From Caballeronia sp. M1242 (GTDB lineage: Bacteria > Pseudomonadota > Gammaproteobacteria > Burkholderiales > Burkholderiaceae), in contig NZ_CP071129.1 of the NCBI RefSeq assembly GCF_017220215.1, positions 992,001-1,056,000 of the forward strand: a stretch of 64,000 nt of DNA, written 5' to 3'. A program made the position numbers and the translations under genes. The notes beneath the pieces are model-generated. The model did not search any database. It had not been told where the DNA came from and saw only the letters and a list, made by a program, of their open reading frames with translations. Below are positions 10,388-20,040 of this stretch, piece by piece. Position 1 is the stretch's first letter. Every line of letters starts with the position of its first letter.

Positions 10388-11665
10388 CGCGAGCGACTCG
10401 GCGGACTTCGACGCGCCTTCGGGCGGTTTCAGCCGCGGCGCATGCCGCAGACGCGGCAGATACGCCAGCAGAATGACATAGATGGTCGGCGCGCCGGCGA
10501 TCGGCTGCGCGAAAAGCGCGGTAATCAGCAGTGGGGCGCAGGCGCCGATCTTCGACCAGTTCGCTTTCGTCCCCGGCCGCCAGGCGGACAGCATGACGAC
10601 CTGGCACGCGAAGCCGAACAGGCCGATCATGCCGATCTGCGCCAGCAGCGAGATGCCGTCGTTGCGCTCCTTGCCGCTGAAGAGACCGACGCCGAGCGGG
10701 CGCATTGCGAAGTTCGCGATGCCGCGGTCGATGGAACGCGAGCGGTCACTGATGGATTCGCCATGCGTGCGCGCCTTGTCCTTCAGGCCGATGTACGGCG
10801 TATAGAGCGCGATAGGCCACGCCGTCAACACGATCGCACAAGTCACGAGCAGGCGCGGGATGAACAGCCGCCGCGATCGTCCGGAGAGCAGGAACACGAG
10901 CCCGAGCGACAAGGCGAGCAGCGCGACGCCGAGCGTCGAGAACGCGCAGAGAATGCCGCCGACCATGCACGCGAGCAGAAACTTCGAGCGGCGCGTGAGC
11001 GCCTCGTAGATGAGGCAGAAGCACGCGACGGCCTGATAAATGCCGGCCTCGCGAAAGAACGCGCAATAGCGGTCGAACTTCACGGTCCCCGACGCGAAGT
11101 CGCTGTAAAGCATGGAGAACGGGAAGTAGATCGCGCCCGTCGCGGCGCGCGGGTCTTCGGTGTAGTCGGCATAGCCTTTGACGGGCAGGCTGAAGAGATA
11201 CAGGCTGTCCTTGCTTCCGAGCCATAGGGTCAGCAGTTCCGTGACGAGGCTCGACAGTCCGAGCAGCGCGACGGCCGTGCACAGCTGGCGGAAGAACAGT
11301 CGGTTCGCGTTGACGTCCAGCAGCAGCGCGCTGTATGACAAGCCGACCACGCCGGTCGTCACGAGTTCATACAGTGTCCACTCGAGTTGCGAGCGTCCGT
11401 TCACGATGGAAATCGGCGCGACATAGATCCAGTACATGGCCATCATCACGAGCAGGCATGCGGTCTCCGCGCGCAGACGCGGCGTCGTGTAGCGAATCTG
11501 GCGATGCGTATGAAACAGATACAGGCAGGTCAAGAGCGGCGCGACCAGCACGCCGATCGCCGTATAACGCTCGCCGAGCGCGGAGGGCCGCATCACGAAC
11601 AGGTTCAGCACCAGTCCGAGGCTCAGCAAGCGCCGGACCGAGAGAAGGTTGGAGAAGGGAAGCAT
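10340..11665 (-). CDS. O-antigen polymerase/ligase-like membrane protein
   Basis: A 441-residue polytopic protein with about ten hydrophobic segments and a large central loop. The C-terminal pattern MRPLGVGLFSG...NDGISLLAQIGMIGLFGF resembles the Wzy/WaaL O-antigen polymerase-ligase family (a G-x-G loop after the long periplasmic loop, then a membrane helix). Such proteins join polysaccharide units at the periplasmic face. It stands alone, with no flanking glycosyltransferases, so it may be a remnant or an orphan of a larger glycan locus. The last 48 bp overlap the convergent beta-helix gene. Family level only; substrate unknown. Confidence 0.65.
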   Translation of the reverse strand: MLPFSNLLSVRRLLSLGLVLNLFVMRPSALGERYTAIGVLVAPLLTCLYLFHTHRQIRYTTPRLRAETACLLVMMAMYWIYVAPISIVNGRSQLEWTLYELVTTGVVGLSYSALLLDVNANRLFFRQLCTAVALLGLSSLVTELLTLWLGSKDSLYLFSLPVKGYADYTEDPRAATGAIYFPFSMLYSDFASGTVKFDRYCAFFREAGIYQAVACFCLIYEALTRRSKFLLACMVGGILCAFSTLGVALLALSLGLVFLLSGRSRRLFIPRLLVTCAIVLTAWPIALYTPYIGLKDKARTHGESISDRSRSIDRGIANFAMRPLGVGLFSGKERNDGISLLAQIGMIGLFGFACQVVMLSAWRPGTKANWSKIGACAPLLITALFAQPIAGAPTIYVILLAYLPRLRHAPRLKPPEGASKSAESLASADQVPCLQAVARNA

Positions 11666-12040
11666 CGTTGGGTCTCTGCATGGTTTGTCAGTCGTTCTTT
11701 TTCTATGCGACGCCGGGAAATGCAGCGGACGAATGCCATCTTCGAGGCGCGGCGCGCGTCCGTGTCCGTTGCGGTCGCGCTACGGATCGTGCAGGCCCCA
11801 GCGCACGCGCACTCGGGCTGCGCAACGCGAGACGCAAACGATTGATGTGTCGGAGTCCTGCGAATACCGGCTCATGCGAGGCATGAGCACGTGAGCGAGG
11901 CGCAACGAAGCGACGCCGGTCACGTTCATGTTTGACGGCAGGCTATGGACAGCGGTACGAGAGGAACCCGGTTGCACGCGCGATGCAGCGGTGCAAGCGG
12001 GACGGGACGCGAAGACGGCCTCAACCGTCCGCGGGGATGA
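11666..12040. other. Intergenic region without a convincing gene
   Basis: 375 bp between the start of the polymerase-like gene and the end of the next minus-strand gene. Several frames are open, as expected at high GC, but none has a ribosome site or recognisable product. The part next to position 11665 should carry the promoter of the polymerase-like gene; I see no clear -35/-10 pair. Confidence 0.5.
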
Positions 12041-12487
12041 CTACAGGTAAAGCCCCGATGCGCCCAGCACGTAGTGCACGGGAATGGTTCGGCCGTTCCA
12101 GTGGAACGCATAGCAGCGTGCGTCGCCGCGCAGTTGCGCCCGGAGCACATCGAGCGCGCCGGCTTCCGATGTGGCCGCGATCACGACCTTGCCTTGCGCG
12201 CCGCGGGGAGGCTTCGGACCGCGAGACTCGGCGTCGACGTCGACTTCGAAGATGGCGAGGTCGTAGTAGTTGCTGGCCGGGCAATGCCCCGAAGGCAACG
12301 ATGCGTGGCGCCGCAAACCACCCTCCGCAGCAAGCGCGAGCGCCAGCACTTCGGCGCTCGGTAACGCGACGCGCGGGTGAGCCTGCGCAGTGTGCCCGGG
12401 CCTGCGGCGAAGCACGAAGCCGGTGACACCCGACAGCATTCGAAACAGGTTGCGGTCCTTTCGGCAGGCAAGATTTGCGGTTAGCAC
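12041..12487 (-). CDS. Hypothetical protein, 148 aa
   Basis: The frame is open from 12520, but a GTG at 12487 has a GGAG ribosome site 7 nt upstream and was taken as start. The C-terminal half reads like a folded soluble domain (NYYDLAIFEVDVDAES, GKVVIAATSEAGALDVL, CYAFHWNGRTIPVHYVLG) and contains several aromatic residues that chance antisense frames rarely have. No signal peptide, membrane segment or known motif is seen. It is divergent from the deaminase gene. I do not recognise the family. Confidence 0.5.
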   Translation of the reverse strand: MLTANLACRKDRNLFRMLSGVTGFVLRRRPGHTAQAHPRVALPSAEVLALALAAEGGLRRHASLPSGHCPASNYYDLAIFEVDVDAESRGPKPPRGAQGKVVIAATSEAGALDVLRAQLRGDARCYAFHWNGRTIPVHYVLGASGLYL

Positions 12488-12697
12488 CTTGGGTCTCCGT
12501 ATCTTTTGCTTGAGTTGCAACCGATTGTAAGCTCGCGCTTAAATGCTCGCCGCCAAACGTGCCGACGCATCCGCCACGGCGGATCGGCAAACGTTTCTTC
12601 CCAATTCCTGATCAATTCGATAAGCATCGAGGCGGCCCGTGCGGGCTTTTATGTCCCCGCTACAATCGTCCGAACCGCTTACGCCCGAGGGCTTCAT

Positions 12698-13972
12698 ATG
12701 GATCTCATCATTCGCCGTGCATCGCTCGTGCGCTCGACGGGGCTCGTCGATATCGGCATGGAAGCAGGCCGTATCGCTGCGATCGAGCCGCATCTGAATG
12801 CGAGCGCGCGTGAGGAAATCGACGCGGACGGTTCGCTCGTCACCGCGCCGTTCGTCGACGCCCACTTTCACATGGACGCGACGCTCTCGTACGGTCTGCC
12901 GCGCGTGAACGCGTCCGGCACGCTGCTCGAAGGCATCGCGTTATGGGGCGAACTGAAGCCCGAACTCACGCAGGAAGCCATCGTCGAGCGGGCGCTGCAG
13001 TATTGCGACTGGGCCGTCGCGCGCGGGCTGCTGGCGATCCGCTCGCACGTCGATGTCTGCGATCCGCGTCTGCTCGCCGCCGAGGCGCTCGTCGAAGTGA
13101 AGCGCCGCGTGAAGCCGTATCTTGACCTGCAACTGGTCGCGTTCCCGCAGGACGGCGTGCTGCGCAGTCCGGGCGCATTCGAGAACCTGAAGCGCGCGAT
13201 CGCGCTCGGCGTCGATGTCGTCGGCGGCATTCCGCATTTCGAGCGCACGATGGCGGACGGCGCGGCGTCCGTCACGCTGCTGTGCGAGTACGCGGCCCAG
13301 CACGGCTTGCGCGTGGACATGCACTGCGACGAATCCGACGATCCGATGTCGCGCCACATCGAAACGCTCGCGGCGGAGACGCATCGCCTAGGTTTGCACG
13401 GCCGCGTGACGGGCTCGCATCTCACGTCCATGCATTCGATGGACAACTATTACGTCAGCAAGCTCATTCCGCTGATGCGCGAAGCGGGCGTCTCGGCGAT
13501 CGCGAATCCGCTCATCAACATCACGTTGCAGGGTCGCTCGGACACGTACCCGAAGCGGCGCGGCATGACGCGCGTGCCCGAACTGATGGCGGCGGGCATC
13601 GACGTCGCGTTCGGCCACGACTGCGTGATGGACCCGTGGTACAGCCTGGGCTCCGGCGACATGCTCGAAGTCGCGCACATGGGCCTGCACGTCGCGCAGA
13701 TGACGGGCGTCGACGCGATGCATGCGTGCTTCGATGCCGTCACGCGCACGCCCGCGCGCATTCTCGGGCTCGAAGGCTACGGCGTGGAAGTGGGCTGTCA
13801 TGCGGACTGCGTCGTGCTCGACGCGCGCGATCCGATCGAAGCGATCCGTCTGCGCGCGGCGCGCACGGCGGTGATCAGAAGAGGGAAGGTGGTGAGTCGC
13901 AGCCCGTCCATGCGCGCGACGCTCGCGCTGGAAGGCCGGCCCGCGGAAGTGGACTTCAGGATCCAGCGCTGA
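12698..13972 (+). CDS. codA: Cytosine deaminase-family amidohydrolase
   Basis: A 424-residue metal-dependent amidohydrolase close in length to E. coli CodA (427). Metal and catalytic motifs are present: HFHMD (His56, His58), LQLVAFPQDG (the substrate-binding Gln), HCDESDD (His and catalytic Glu), HLTSMHSM, and GHDCVMDPWYSLGSGDML with metal Asp308. CodA converts cytosine to uracil plus ammonia. In E. coli the residue after the metal Asp is also Asp (D314) and affects substrate choice; here it is Cys309, so the true substrate may be another aminopyrimidine or related compound. The upstream open frame was ignored because homologues begin at MDLIIRRA. Confidence 0.82.
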   Translation: MDLIIRRASLVRSTGLVDIGMEAGRIAAIEPHLNASAREEIDADGSLVTAPFVDAHFHMDATLSYGLPRVNASGTLLEGIALWGELKPELTQEAIVERALQYCDWAVARGLLAIRSHVDVCDPRLLAAEALVEVKRRVKPYLDLQLVAFPQDGVLRSPGAFENLKRAIALGVDVVGGIPHFERTMADGAASVTLLCEYAAQHGLRVDMHCDESDDPMSRHIETLAAETHRLGLHGRVTGSHLTSMHSMDNYYVSKLIPLMREAGVSAIANPLINITLQGRSDTYPKRRGMTRVPELMAAGIDVAFGHDCVMDPWYSLGSGDMLEVAHMGLHVAQMTGVDAMHACFDAVTRTPARILGLEGYGVEVGCHADCVVLDARDPIEAIRLRAARTAVIRRGKVVSRSPSMRATLALEGRPAEVDFRIQR

Positions 13973-13975
13973 AAG

Positions 13976-14006
13976 AAAAAACCCCGGCTCGGCGGCCGGG
14001 GTTTTG
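13976..14006. terminator. Bidirectional intrinsic terminator between codA and prlC
   Basis: Perfect 8-bp GC-rich stem (13981-13988 with 13995-14002) and a 6-nt loop, flanked by A5 on one side and T4 on the other. It therefore works for both convergent genes. Confidence 0.85.
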
Positions 14007-14008
14007 GA

Positions 14009-16135
14009 TCAGTGCACCGTCTGCGTGTGCTCGCTCATGCCGTTGTGACGCAACAGCGCGTCGATGCTCGGCTCGCGTCCGCGAAACGCCTTGAACGAAT
14101 CCATCGCCGGGCGGCTGCCGCCCACCTCCAGAATCTCGCGGCGATAGCGCGTGCCGGTTTCCGCGTTCAACACCGAACCGTTCGCGGCCTTCGCGGCTTC
14201 CTCGAACGCGGCGTAGGCGTCGGCGGACAGCACTTCGGCCCACTTATAGCTGTAGTAGCCCGCCGCGTAACCGCCCGCGAAGATGTGGCTGAACGTATTC
14301 GGCCAGCGCGAGAACGGCGCCTGCGGAATGACGTGGAACTTCTCGTTGATCTCGCGGGCGAGGTCGTTCACGTTCTGCGTGCCGTTGGCCGGATCGTAGG
14401 ACGTGTGCAGCACCATGTCGAACATCGAAAAGACGATTTGACGCAGCGTGCCGAGACCGCTCTGGAAGTTCTTCGCGGCGAGCATCTTGTCGAAGAGTTC
14501 GCGCGGCAACGGCTGGCCCGTTTCGACGTGCGCGGACATGTCGGTCAGCACGTCCCACTCCCAGCAGAAGTTCTCCATGAATTGCGACGGCAATTCCACC
14601 GCGTCCCATTCGACGCCGTTGATGCCCGACACGCCGAGTTCGTCCACGCGCGTAAGCATGTGATGCAGTCCGTGCCCGAATTCGTGGAAGAGCGTGATGA
14701 CTTCATCGTGCGTGAAGCAGGCGGGCTTGCCGCCGACCGGCGCTGAGAAATTGCAGGTGAGGTACGCGACCGGCGTCTGCACGTCGCCTTGCGTGCGCTT
14801 GTGGCGGGCACGGGCGTCGTCCATCCATGCGCCGCCGCGCTTGCCTTCGCGCGCGTACAGGTCCAGATAGAACTGAGCGACGAGCGAGCCGTCCTTGTTC
14901 TCGACGCGGAAGAAGCGCACGTCCGGATTCCACACGGCGGCTTCGTCGCGGCGAATCGAGACGTTGAACAACGTTTCGGTCACCTTGAAAAGGCCCTTGA
15001 GCACCGCTTCCTGCGGGAAGTACTGCTTTACTTCGTTCTCGGAGAACGAATAGCGCTTCTGGCGCAGCTTCTCGGCGGCATACGCGACATCCCACGGCTG
15101 AAGCTCCGGCATGCCGAGCTCGGTCGCCGCGAACGCGCGCAGCTCCATCCAGTCGTTTTCAGCATACGGACGCGCGCGCTTGGCGAGGTCTTCGAGAAAC
15201 GCGATGACCTGCGCGGGCGATTCCGCCATCTTCGGCGCAAGCGACACTTCCGCGAAGTTCTGATAGCCGAGCGTGCGCGCTTCTTCCTGACGCAGCTTCA
15301 GATGCTCGACGATGTTCTGCGTGTTGTCCCATTCGGGCTTGCCGTGGCCGTACGTTTCGCCCAGTTCCGACGCCCGCGTGACATACGCGCGATACATCGC
15401 CTCGCGCATCGGACGATGCTCGGCGTATTGCAACACGGGGAAGTACGAAGGGAAGTGCAGCGTGAACTTCCAGCCTTCCTTGCCTTCTTTCTGCGCGGCT
15501 TCGCGAGCGGCTTCGATCACGTCGTCGGGCAGGCCGGCGAGGTCGCTTTGCTGCGTGACGACGTAAGAGTATGCGTTGGTCGAATCCAGCACGTGATCCG
15601 AAAACGCCTTCGACAGCGCAGCCTGTTCTTCCTGCAACTGGGCGAAGCGCGGCTTGCGGTCTTCGGGCAATTCCGCGCCGGACAGGCGGAAATCGCGCAG
15701 CGCGTTTTCCAGAATCTTCTTGCGCTCGGGCGAAAGGTCCGCGAATTCGTCGCCTGCGGCGATCGCCTTGTACTTCTCATACAGCGCCAGATTCTGGCCG
15801 ACGCTCGCCGAAAACTCAGTGACGCGCGGCAGGTTTTCGGCGTGGGCGGCGCGCAGCTCGGGCGTATCGGCGACGGCGTTCAGATGCCCGACGATGCCCC
15901 ACGCGCGCGAGAGCTTTTCCGATTCACGCTCCACCGTTTCGACGACGTCTTGCCAGGTGGCAGGCGTGTCCGGGGCGCTCGCGCGATCGACGGCGCTTTT
16001 AGCCGCCGCCAGCAACACGTCGAGCGCCGGGGTGACATGCTCGGGCTTGATGTCGCCGAAGCGCGGCAAATCGGAAAAATCGAGCAGCGGATTGGATGCT
16101 GCCGTGGTCGGCGTGGCTGCGGTGGTATCGCTCAT
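14009..16135 (-). CDS. prlC: Oligopeptidase A (M3 family metallopeptidase)
   Basis: A 708-residue cytosolic zinc endopeptidase that degrades short peptides, including cleaved signal peptides. The zinc motif HEFGH is at residues 484-488 within TLFHEFGHGLHHMLT, and the third ligand region ELPSQFMENFCWE follows. The N-terminus (NPLLDFSDLPRFGDIKPEHV) and the C-terminal SRWPNTFSHIFAGGYAAGYYSY are typical of PrlC/OpdA. Length is normal (680 in E. coli). folD lies 163 bp upstream on the same strand. Confidence 0.95.
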   Translation of the reverse strand: MSDTTAATPTTAASNPLLDFSDLPRFGDIKPEHVTPALDVLLAAAKSAVDRASAPDTPATWQDVVETVERESEKLSRAWGIVGHLNAVADTPELRAAHAENLPRVTEFSASVGQNLALYEKYKAIAAGDEFADLSPERKKILENALRDFRLSGAELPEDRKPRFAQLQEEQAALSKAFSDHVLDSTNAYSYVVTQQSDLAGLPDDVIEAAREAAQKEGKEGWKFTLHFPSYFPVLQYAEHRPMREAMYRAYVTRASELGETYGHGKPEWDNTQNIVEHLKLRQEEARTLGYQNFAEVSLAPKMAESPAQVIAFLEDLAKRARPYAENDWMELRAFAATELGMPELQPWDVAYAAEKLRQKRYSFSENEVKQYFPQEAVLKGLFKVTETLFNVSIRRDEAAVWNPDVRFFRVENKDGSLVAQFYLDLYAREGKRGGAWMDDARARHKRTQGDVQTPVAYLTCNFSAPVGGKPACFTHDEVITLFHEFGHGLHHMLTRVDELGVSGINGVEWDAVELPSQFMENFCWEWDVLTDMSAHVETGQPLPRELFDKMLAAKNFQSGLGTLRQIVFSMFDMVLHTSYDPANGTQNVNDLAREINEKFHVIPQAPFSRWPNTFSHIFAGGYAAGYYSYKWAEVLSADAYAAFEEAAKAANGSVLNAETGTRYRREILEVGGSRPAMDSFKAFRGREPSIDALLRHNGMSEHTQTVH

Positions 16136-16298
16136 GGCTCTCCCGGTTCTGTGATCGTTGAAGCGCGGAGCGGGCCAGTCATGCGAAGCCCGCGCCGCTC
16201 GTGTCCGAATGATATGGGAGCATTATTGGGGCCGCGGGGCCAAAATCCAATGGATTGTTTCTAAGGGGACGATCGCGATGGCGCGCGTCCCCTGCGGC

Positions 16299-17153
16299 TT
16301 ACGCCTGTGCCGCGCGCTCGGCGGCTTCGATGGTGTTGACGAGCAGCATGGTGATGGTCATCGGGCCGACGCCGCCCGGCACCGGCGTGATGTAGCCCGC
16401 GACTTCCTTCACGCCCGCGAAGTCGACGTCGCCGCACAGCTTGCCGGCTTCATCGCGATTCATGCCGACGTCGATCACCGTCGCGCCCGGCTTCACCATG
16501 TCGGCGGTCAGGATGTTGCGGCGGCCGGTCGCCGCGACGACGACATCGGCGTTGCGTGTGTAGTGCGCAATATCGCGCGTCTTGCTGTGGCAGATCGTAA
16601 CGGTCGCGCCCGCTTCGAGCAGCAACAGCGCCATCGGCTTGCCGACGATATTCGAGCGTCCGATCACCACCGCATTCGCGCCCGTCAGGTCGATGCCGTG
16701 CGCCTCGAACATCTTCATCACGCCATACGGCGTGCACGGGCGAAAGAGCGGCTTGCCGGTCATCAGCGCGCCCGCGTTCGCGACGTGAAAGCCGTCCACG
16801 TCCTTCTCCGGCGCAATGGCTTCGATCACCTTGTGGCTGTCGATATGCGCGGGCAACGGCAACTGCACCAGAATGCCGTGAATGTCCGGATCGGCATTGA
16901 GCTTTTCGATGTGCGCGAGCAGTTCGCTTTCGGCCAGCGTCGCGGGAAAGCGGTCGAAGACCGAATGCAGTCCGTTGTCCTGGCACGCCTTTACCTTGTT
17001 GCGCACATAGACCTCGCTCGCCGGATTGTCGCCTACGAGCACCACGGCGAGCCCCGGCTTGTGTCCGCGAGCGGTGAGCGCGGCCGCGCGGGCGGCGACA
17101 TCGGCGCGAAGAGTCTTGGAGAGGGCGTTACCGTCGATGAGTTGGGCAGTCAT
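16299..17153 (-). CDS. folD: Bifunctional methylenetetrahydrofolate dehydrogenase/cyclohydrolase
   Basis: A 284-residue cytosolic enzyme of one-carbon metabolism that interconverts 5,10-methylene-, methenyl- and 10-formyl-tetrahydrofolate with NADP. Motifs: [18 protein letters not shown] (catalytic Lys), [32 protein letters not shown] (Rossmann loop) and [14 protein letters not shown] near the end. The frame is open 20 codons further upstream, but [13 protein letters not shown] is the conserved start. Confidence 0.96.
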   Translation of the reverse strand: MTAQLIDGNALSKTLRADVAARAAALTARGHKPGLAVVLVGDNPASEVYVRNKVKACQDNGLHSVFDRFPATLAESELLAHIEKLNADPDIHGILVQLPLPAHIDSHKVIEAIAPEKDVDGFHVANAGALMTGKPLFRPCTPYGVMKMFEAHGIDLTGANAVVIGRSNIVGKPMALLLLEAGATVTICHSKTRDIAHYTRNADVVVAATGRRNILTADMVKPGATVIDVGMNRDEAGKLCGDVDFAGVKEVAGYITPVPGGVGPMTITMLLVNTIEAAERAAQA

Positions 17154-17330
17154 GGCGAATCGGAATCGAGATTGGGCGGCGTAGCGAAGAGAGGCGCGCA
17201 GGCGATGCGTCAAGCTGCCGGGCGTGCCAGGGCGCGCAAGGCGCCCTCGAAGAAGGGCGAGATTATACCGCCGGGCGCTTTCCGGCGTCCGGCGGCGTGT
17301 TGGGCGAGGGTGCCCGCCGTGCTCGTCGGT

Positions 17331-18229
17331 CTACGGCGAAACGGGCTGCCACGAAGAATCGGGATCGAACGACTTGATCGACGCCGCCACGCGCGCCGAC
17401 GCCGGACCGAGGTTCTTCTGATAGAGCTGCCCGTCCTGATCGATCATGAAGGACATCACGCCGGTTTCGCCGTACTTCGCCGGCCATGCGATCAGGCCGA
17501 AGCCGTCCGCGAGCGCGCCGCTTTGCATGTAGTTCTTCGAGCCGCCTTTCGCGTGCGGCCCTTGCGCGGTAAGGATGCGGTAGTGATAGCCGTAGTAGCC
17601 GCCCGAGGCGGTCGCCTTGTTGGGCATGGCCGCCGCGAGCGGGCCCAGCGGGCTGTCCGGTTCGCCGGGCGCGGCGTCCCAGTAGAGGCCGTCGTGCTTG
17701 CCGGGCGTGCTCACGAAGCGGTCGGCGTAGTGGTTCGTGAGCTTGCGATAGTCGTTCTGCGCGTCGATGTAGGCGAGCGCGACGCGCATCGCCGATCGCT
17801 CGTTGCGGCCGTGCGCCGCGTCAGCACTTCGTCGCGCGCGGCGGGCATGTCGAAGCGCCAGCCCTTGTCCGTCTGCACGAGCGGAATCGGCAGGGTCCAG
17901 CCGCTGTCGCCAGTTTCGATGTGCGCGCGCTTCGGGCCGCCGGCCGGTCCGGTCTCCTCGACGATCCGGTGTCCCTTCGACCACGAGCCGAGGTACTCGT
18001 AGACGTCTTCCTCGCCGATGTTGTCGGTCGGCACGTAGCGCGCGTGGTCCTTGCCGAGCACTTCGGAGAGCGCGGTTTCGTCGTTCGATGCGATAGCGTC
18101 GGTGAAAGCTTGCGCGGCGGCTTCGGGCGTCGGATAGACGGCCTGCGCATGCGCGAGCGAGGCCGCGAGCAAAAGCGATGCGCTGAGAAAAGGGCGGGGC
18201 GATGCGGCAAGTGTTTTCATCGAGATCAT
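17331..18229 (-). pseudogene. DUF2950 family exported protein, frameshifted
   Basis: The N-terminal part, from MISMKTL with signal peptide (SLLLAASLAHAQ), reads in one frame to DEVLTRR. The C-terminal part (NERSAMRVALAYIDAQNDY to KSFDPDSSWQPVSP) reads in another. The break lies near 17811, where one missing base would restore RRIGRNERSAMRVAL. Both halves are otherwise well preserved and together give about 299 codons, normal for DUF2950. The function of this family is unknown; it is often found next to DUF3300, as here. Either a recent inactivating deletion or a sequencing error fits. The ribosome site CAGGAA precedes the ATG. Confidence 0.75.
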
Positions 18230-18280
18230 GTCGGGTTCCTGAGTCGTGGGCGTGGATGGGGCGCAGCGAAGCTCGGCGGC

Positions 18281-19568
18281 TCAGCGGCGATGAAAGCCGC
18301 CGCCGCCGTGAAACGTGCCGCCCCGCCGCCGCCCCCCCGCCGCCCTGAAACCCGCCGCTGCGCTGGATTCCGCCGCCGCCGCTGCCGAGCCCGCCGCCTT
18401 GTCGTTCGAAACCGCCGCCCGCATTCGGATGCGCGCTCGCGAACGACTGGCGGCTTGCTTGCCCGCGCTGGATGTCCTGCCGCGCCGCGTTGCCGTCGCC
18501 CGCGCCGCGCAGCGCGTTGTCGCGGTTCACGCTTTGCGCGCGTTGATGCAGATCGTTGTTGCCGATGCCGTGCCCATCGCCGCCTTGCCGGATGTTCTGC
18601 ACGCGCTGACTCGCCGACTGATTGAGGTTCTGCCCGGTGCGCTGCTGGAGCGTCTGCGCAGCCTGCGCGCGGGCCTGATCGCGGCCGCGGAACTGGTCGC
18701 GATTCGCTCCGCCGAGATTCTGGTTCCCGAAGTTCTGCCGGTTGCCGATGTTATTGCGGTTGAACTGCGGGTCGTTGCGGTTCCAGCGCACGTTGTTGCT
18801 GTTCGCGTTGATGCGGTTGTTGACGTTGATGTTGTTGTAGCGGTTCACGTTCACGTTGACGTCGTGACGGCCCCAGTCGCAGTTGCCCCATAGCGCGTTC
18901 GCGACCGCGACCCCGGTACCGAACGCGAGCCCGGCCGCGAGCCCGGAGGCGATCGCATAGCCGGGCGGCGGCGGCACGTAGACCGGCGGATACGCGGGGT
19001 ACGGCCACGCGCCGTAGACGACGGTAGGGTTATAGGTCGGCACGTAAACCACTTGCGGATTGGCCGGCACGATCTGAATGGTGCTCTGCTCGACGACCAC
19101 CTTCTGCTGTTCGCTGCTCTTGAGATTGCCCGCGCTCTGAGCCGCGCGCCGCAGCCGCTGCACGGAATCCATCACGTCGCCGGATTGCGCGATAAACGCG
19201 TTGCCGAGTTGCGAGACCCAGTCGGGCTTGGAGGCCATCGTCGCCAGTGCTTGCGGGAAAGCAACCAGCGATTGCACGCTCGGGTCCCACGGCTCGGACT
19301 GCACGGCCTTGACCGCGTCGTCGCCCTTGATGTTCGGATTGGCCTTCGACCACTGCGCGGCCGCCTGAATGTCCTGCGGATACGTCGAGGCCATCAGCAC
19401 CTGCGCGAGCAGCGCATCGGGATAAAGCGCGATGGGCGCGACGAGCGCATCGATCTGCTCGTTCGAGAGCTTCTGGCCGGCGGGCTGCGTCTGAGCGTGC
19501 GCGGGCGGCACATGAAATACGGCGAGCGGCGCGGCGGCGAGCATTGCGGCGAGCGCGAGAAGGCGCAC
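18281..19568 (-). CDS. DUF3300 family exported protein, apparent frameshift near its end
   Basis: A GTG start at 19568 gives a signal peptide (RLLALAAMLAAAPLAVF, cleavage near AHA). The DUF3300 core follows (LSNEQIDALVAPIALYPDALLAQVLMASTYP, WDPSVQSLVAFP, VYVPTYNPTVVYG), then an Asn-rich and Gly-rich tail. About 410 codons in, a run of seven C (18332-18338, G on the coding strand) appears to shift the frame. In the neighbouring frame the gene would end naturally as GTFHGGGGFHRR and stop at 18281. Without that shift the frame runs on into DUF2950 and creates a false fusion. The role is unknown; it is probably a periplasmic or cell-envelope protein. The start is uncertain. Confidence 0.75.
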
Positions 19569-19628
19569 TGGCCGCAGGCGGTCCGCGACCGACTGGCATG
19601 GCGTGTCGCGTGAGCCTAAGTCCGCCCG

Positions 19629-20040
19629 GCGCGCGACATGACTGTCAGGGCGCAGTAACGTCGGCGCGTCGACTGGCCAGCGGCACGTCAGCAGCAAACT
19701 GGAAGCGAAGGGCTCGGGTGCGTTGGTGGATCGGCGAACTGAGGCAGCCGAGTAACGCGCTTGAGACGCCGGGCGTGCGACATGTCTGCCGAGACGCAAG
19801 AACGTCGGTGCTTCCGCTGACCAGCGACAGATCGACGGATCGGAAGCGGGGGACTCGGGTGCGTTGTGGGATCGGTAAAGGAAGGCGGCGAAGCCGGCTG
19901 CTTGAGGCGCCCAGTGCGCGACATGACTGCCAAGAGGCACGAACTTCGACGCTTTCATCGGCCCGCGGCGCCAAGTCGACGGATACCAAGTGGGTGATTG
20001 AGAGGGGACTGGGGAACTGCCAGACGAAGCGGCAAGGGAT
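19629..20040. repeat. Divergent tandem repeat, period 141-144 bp, about 2.5 copies
   Basis: The landmark CGACATG recurs at 19634, 19778 and 19919, giving periods of 144 and 141 bp. Copies also share ACTCGGGTGCGTTG-like, GATCGG and CTTGAG-CGCC blocks at matching offsets. Both periods are multiples of three, so several frames on both strands stay open and show a degenerate 47-48 residue repeat (for example RHDCQ / RHVCR / RHDCQ on the plus strand). Whether it is coding or a non-coding intergenic element cannot be decided by eye. It occupies the gap between DUF3300 and the response regulator; 20041-20291 shows nothing else recognisable. Confidence 0.7.

Noticed and set aside
12634..12650. Small hairpin plus T4 upstream of the CodA-like gene
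   Set aside because: The stem is only 4-5 bp with a tiny loop; too weak to call an attenuator or terminator.
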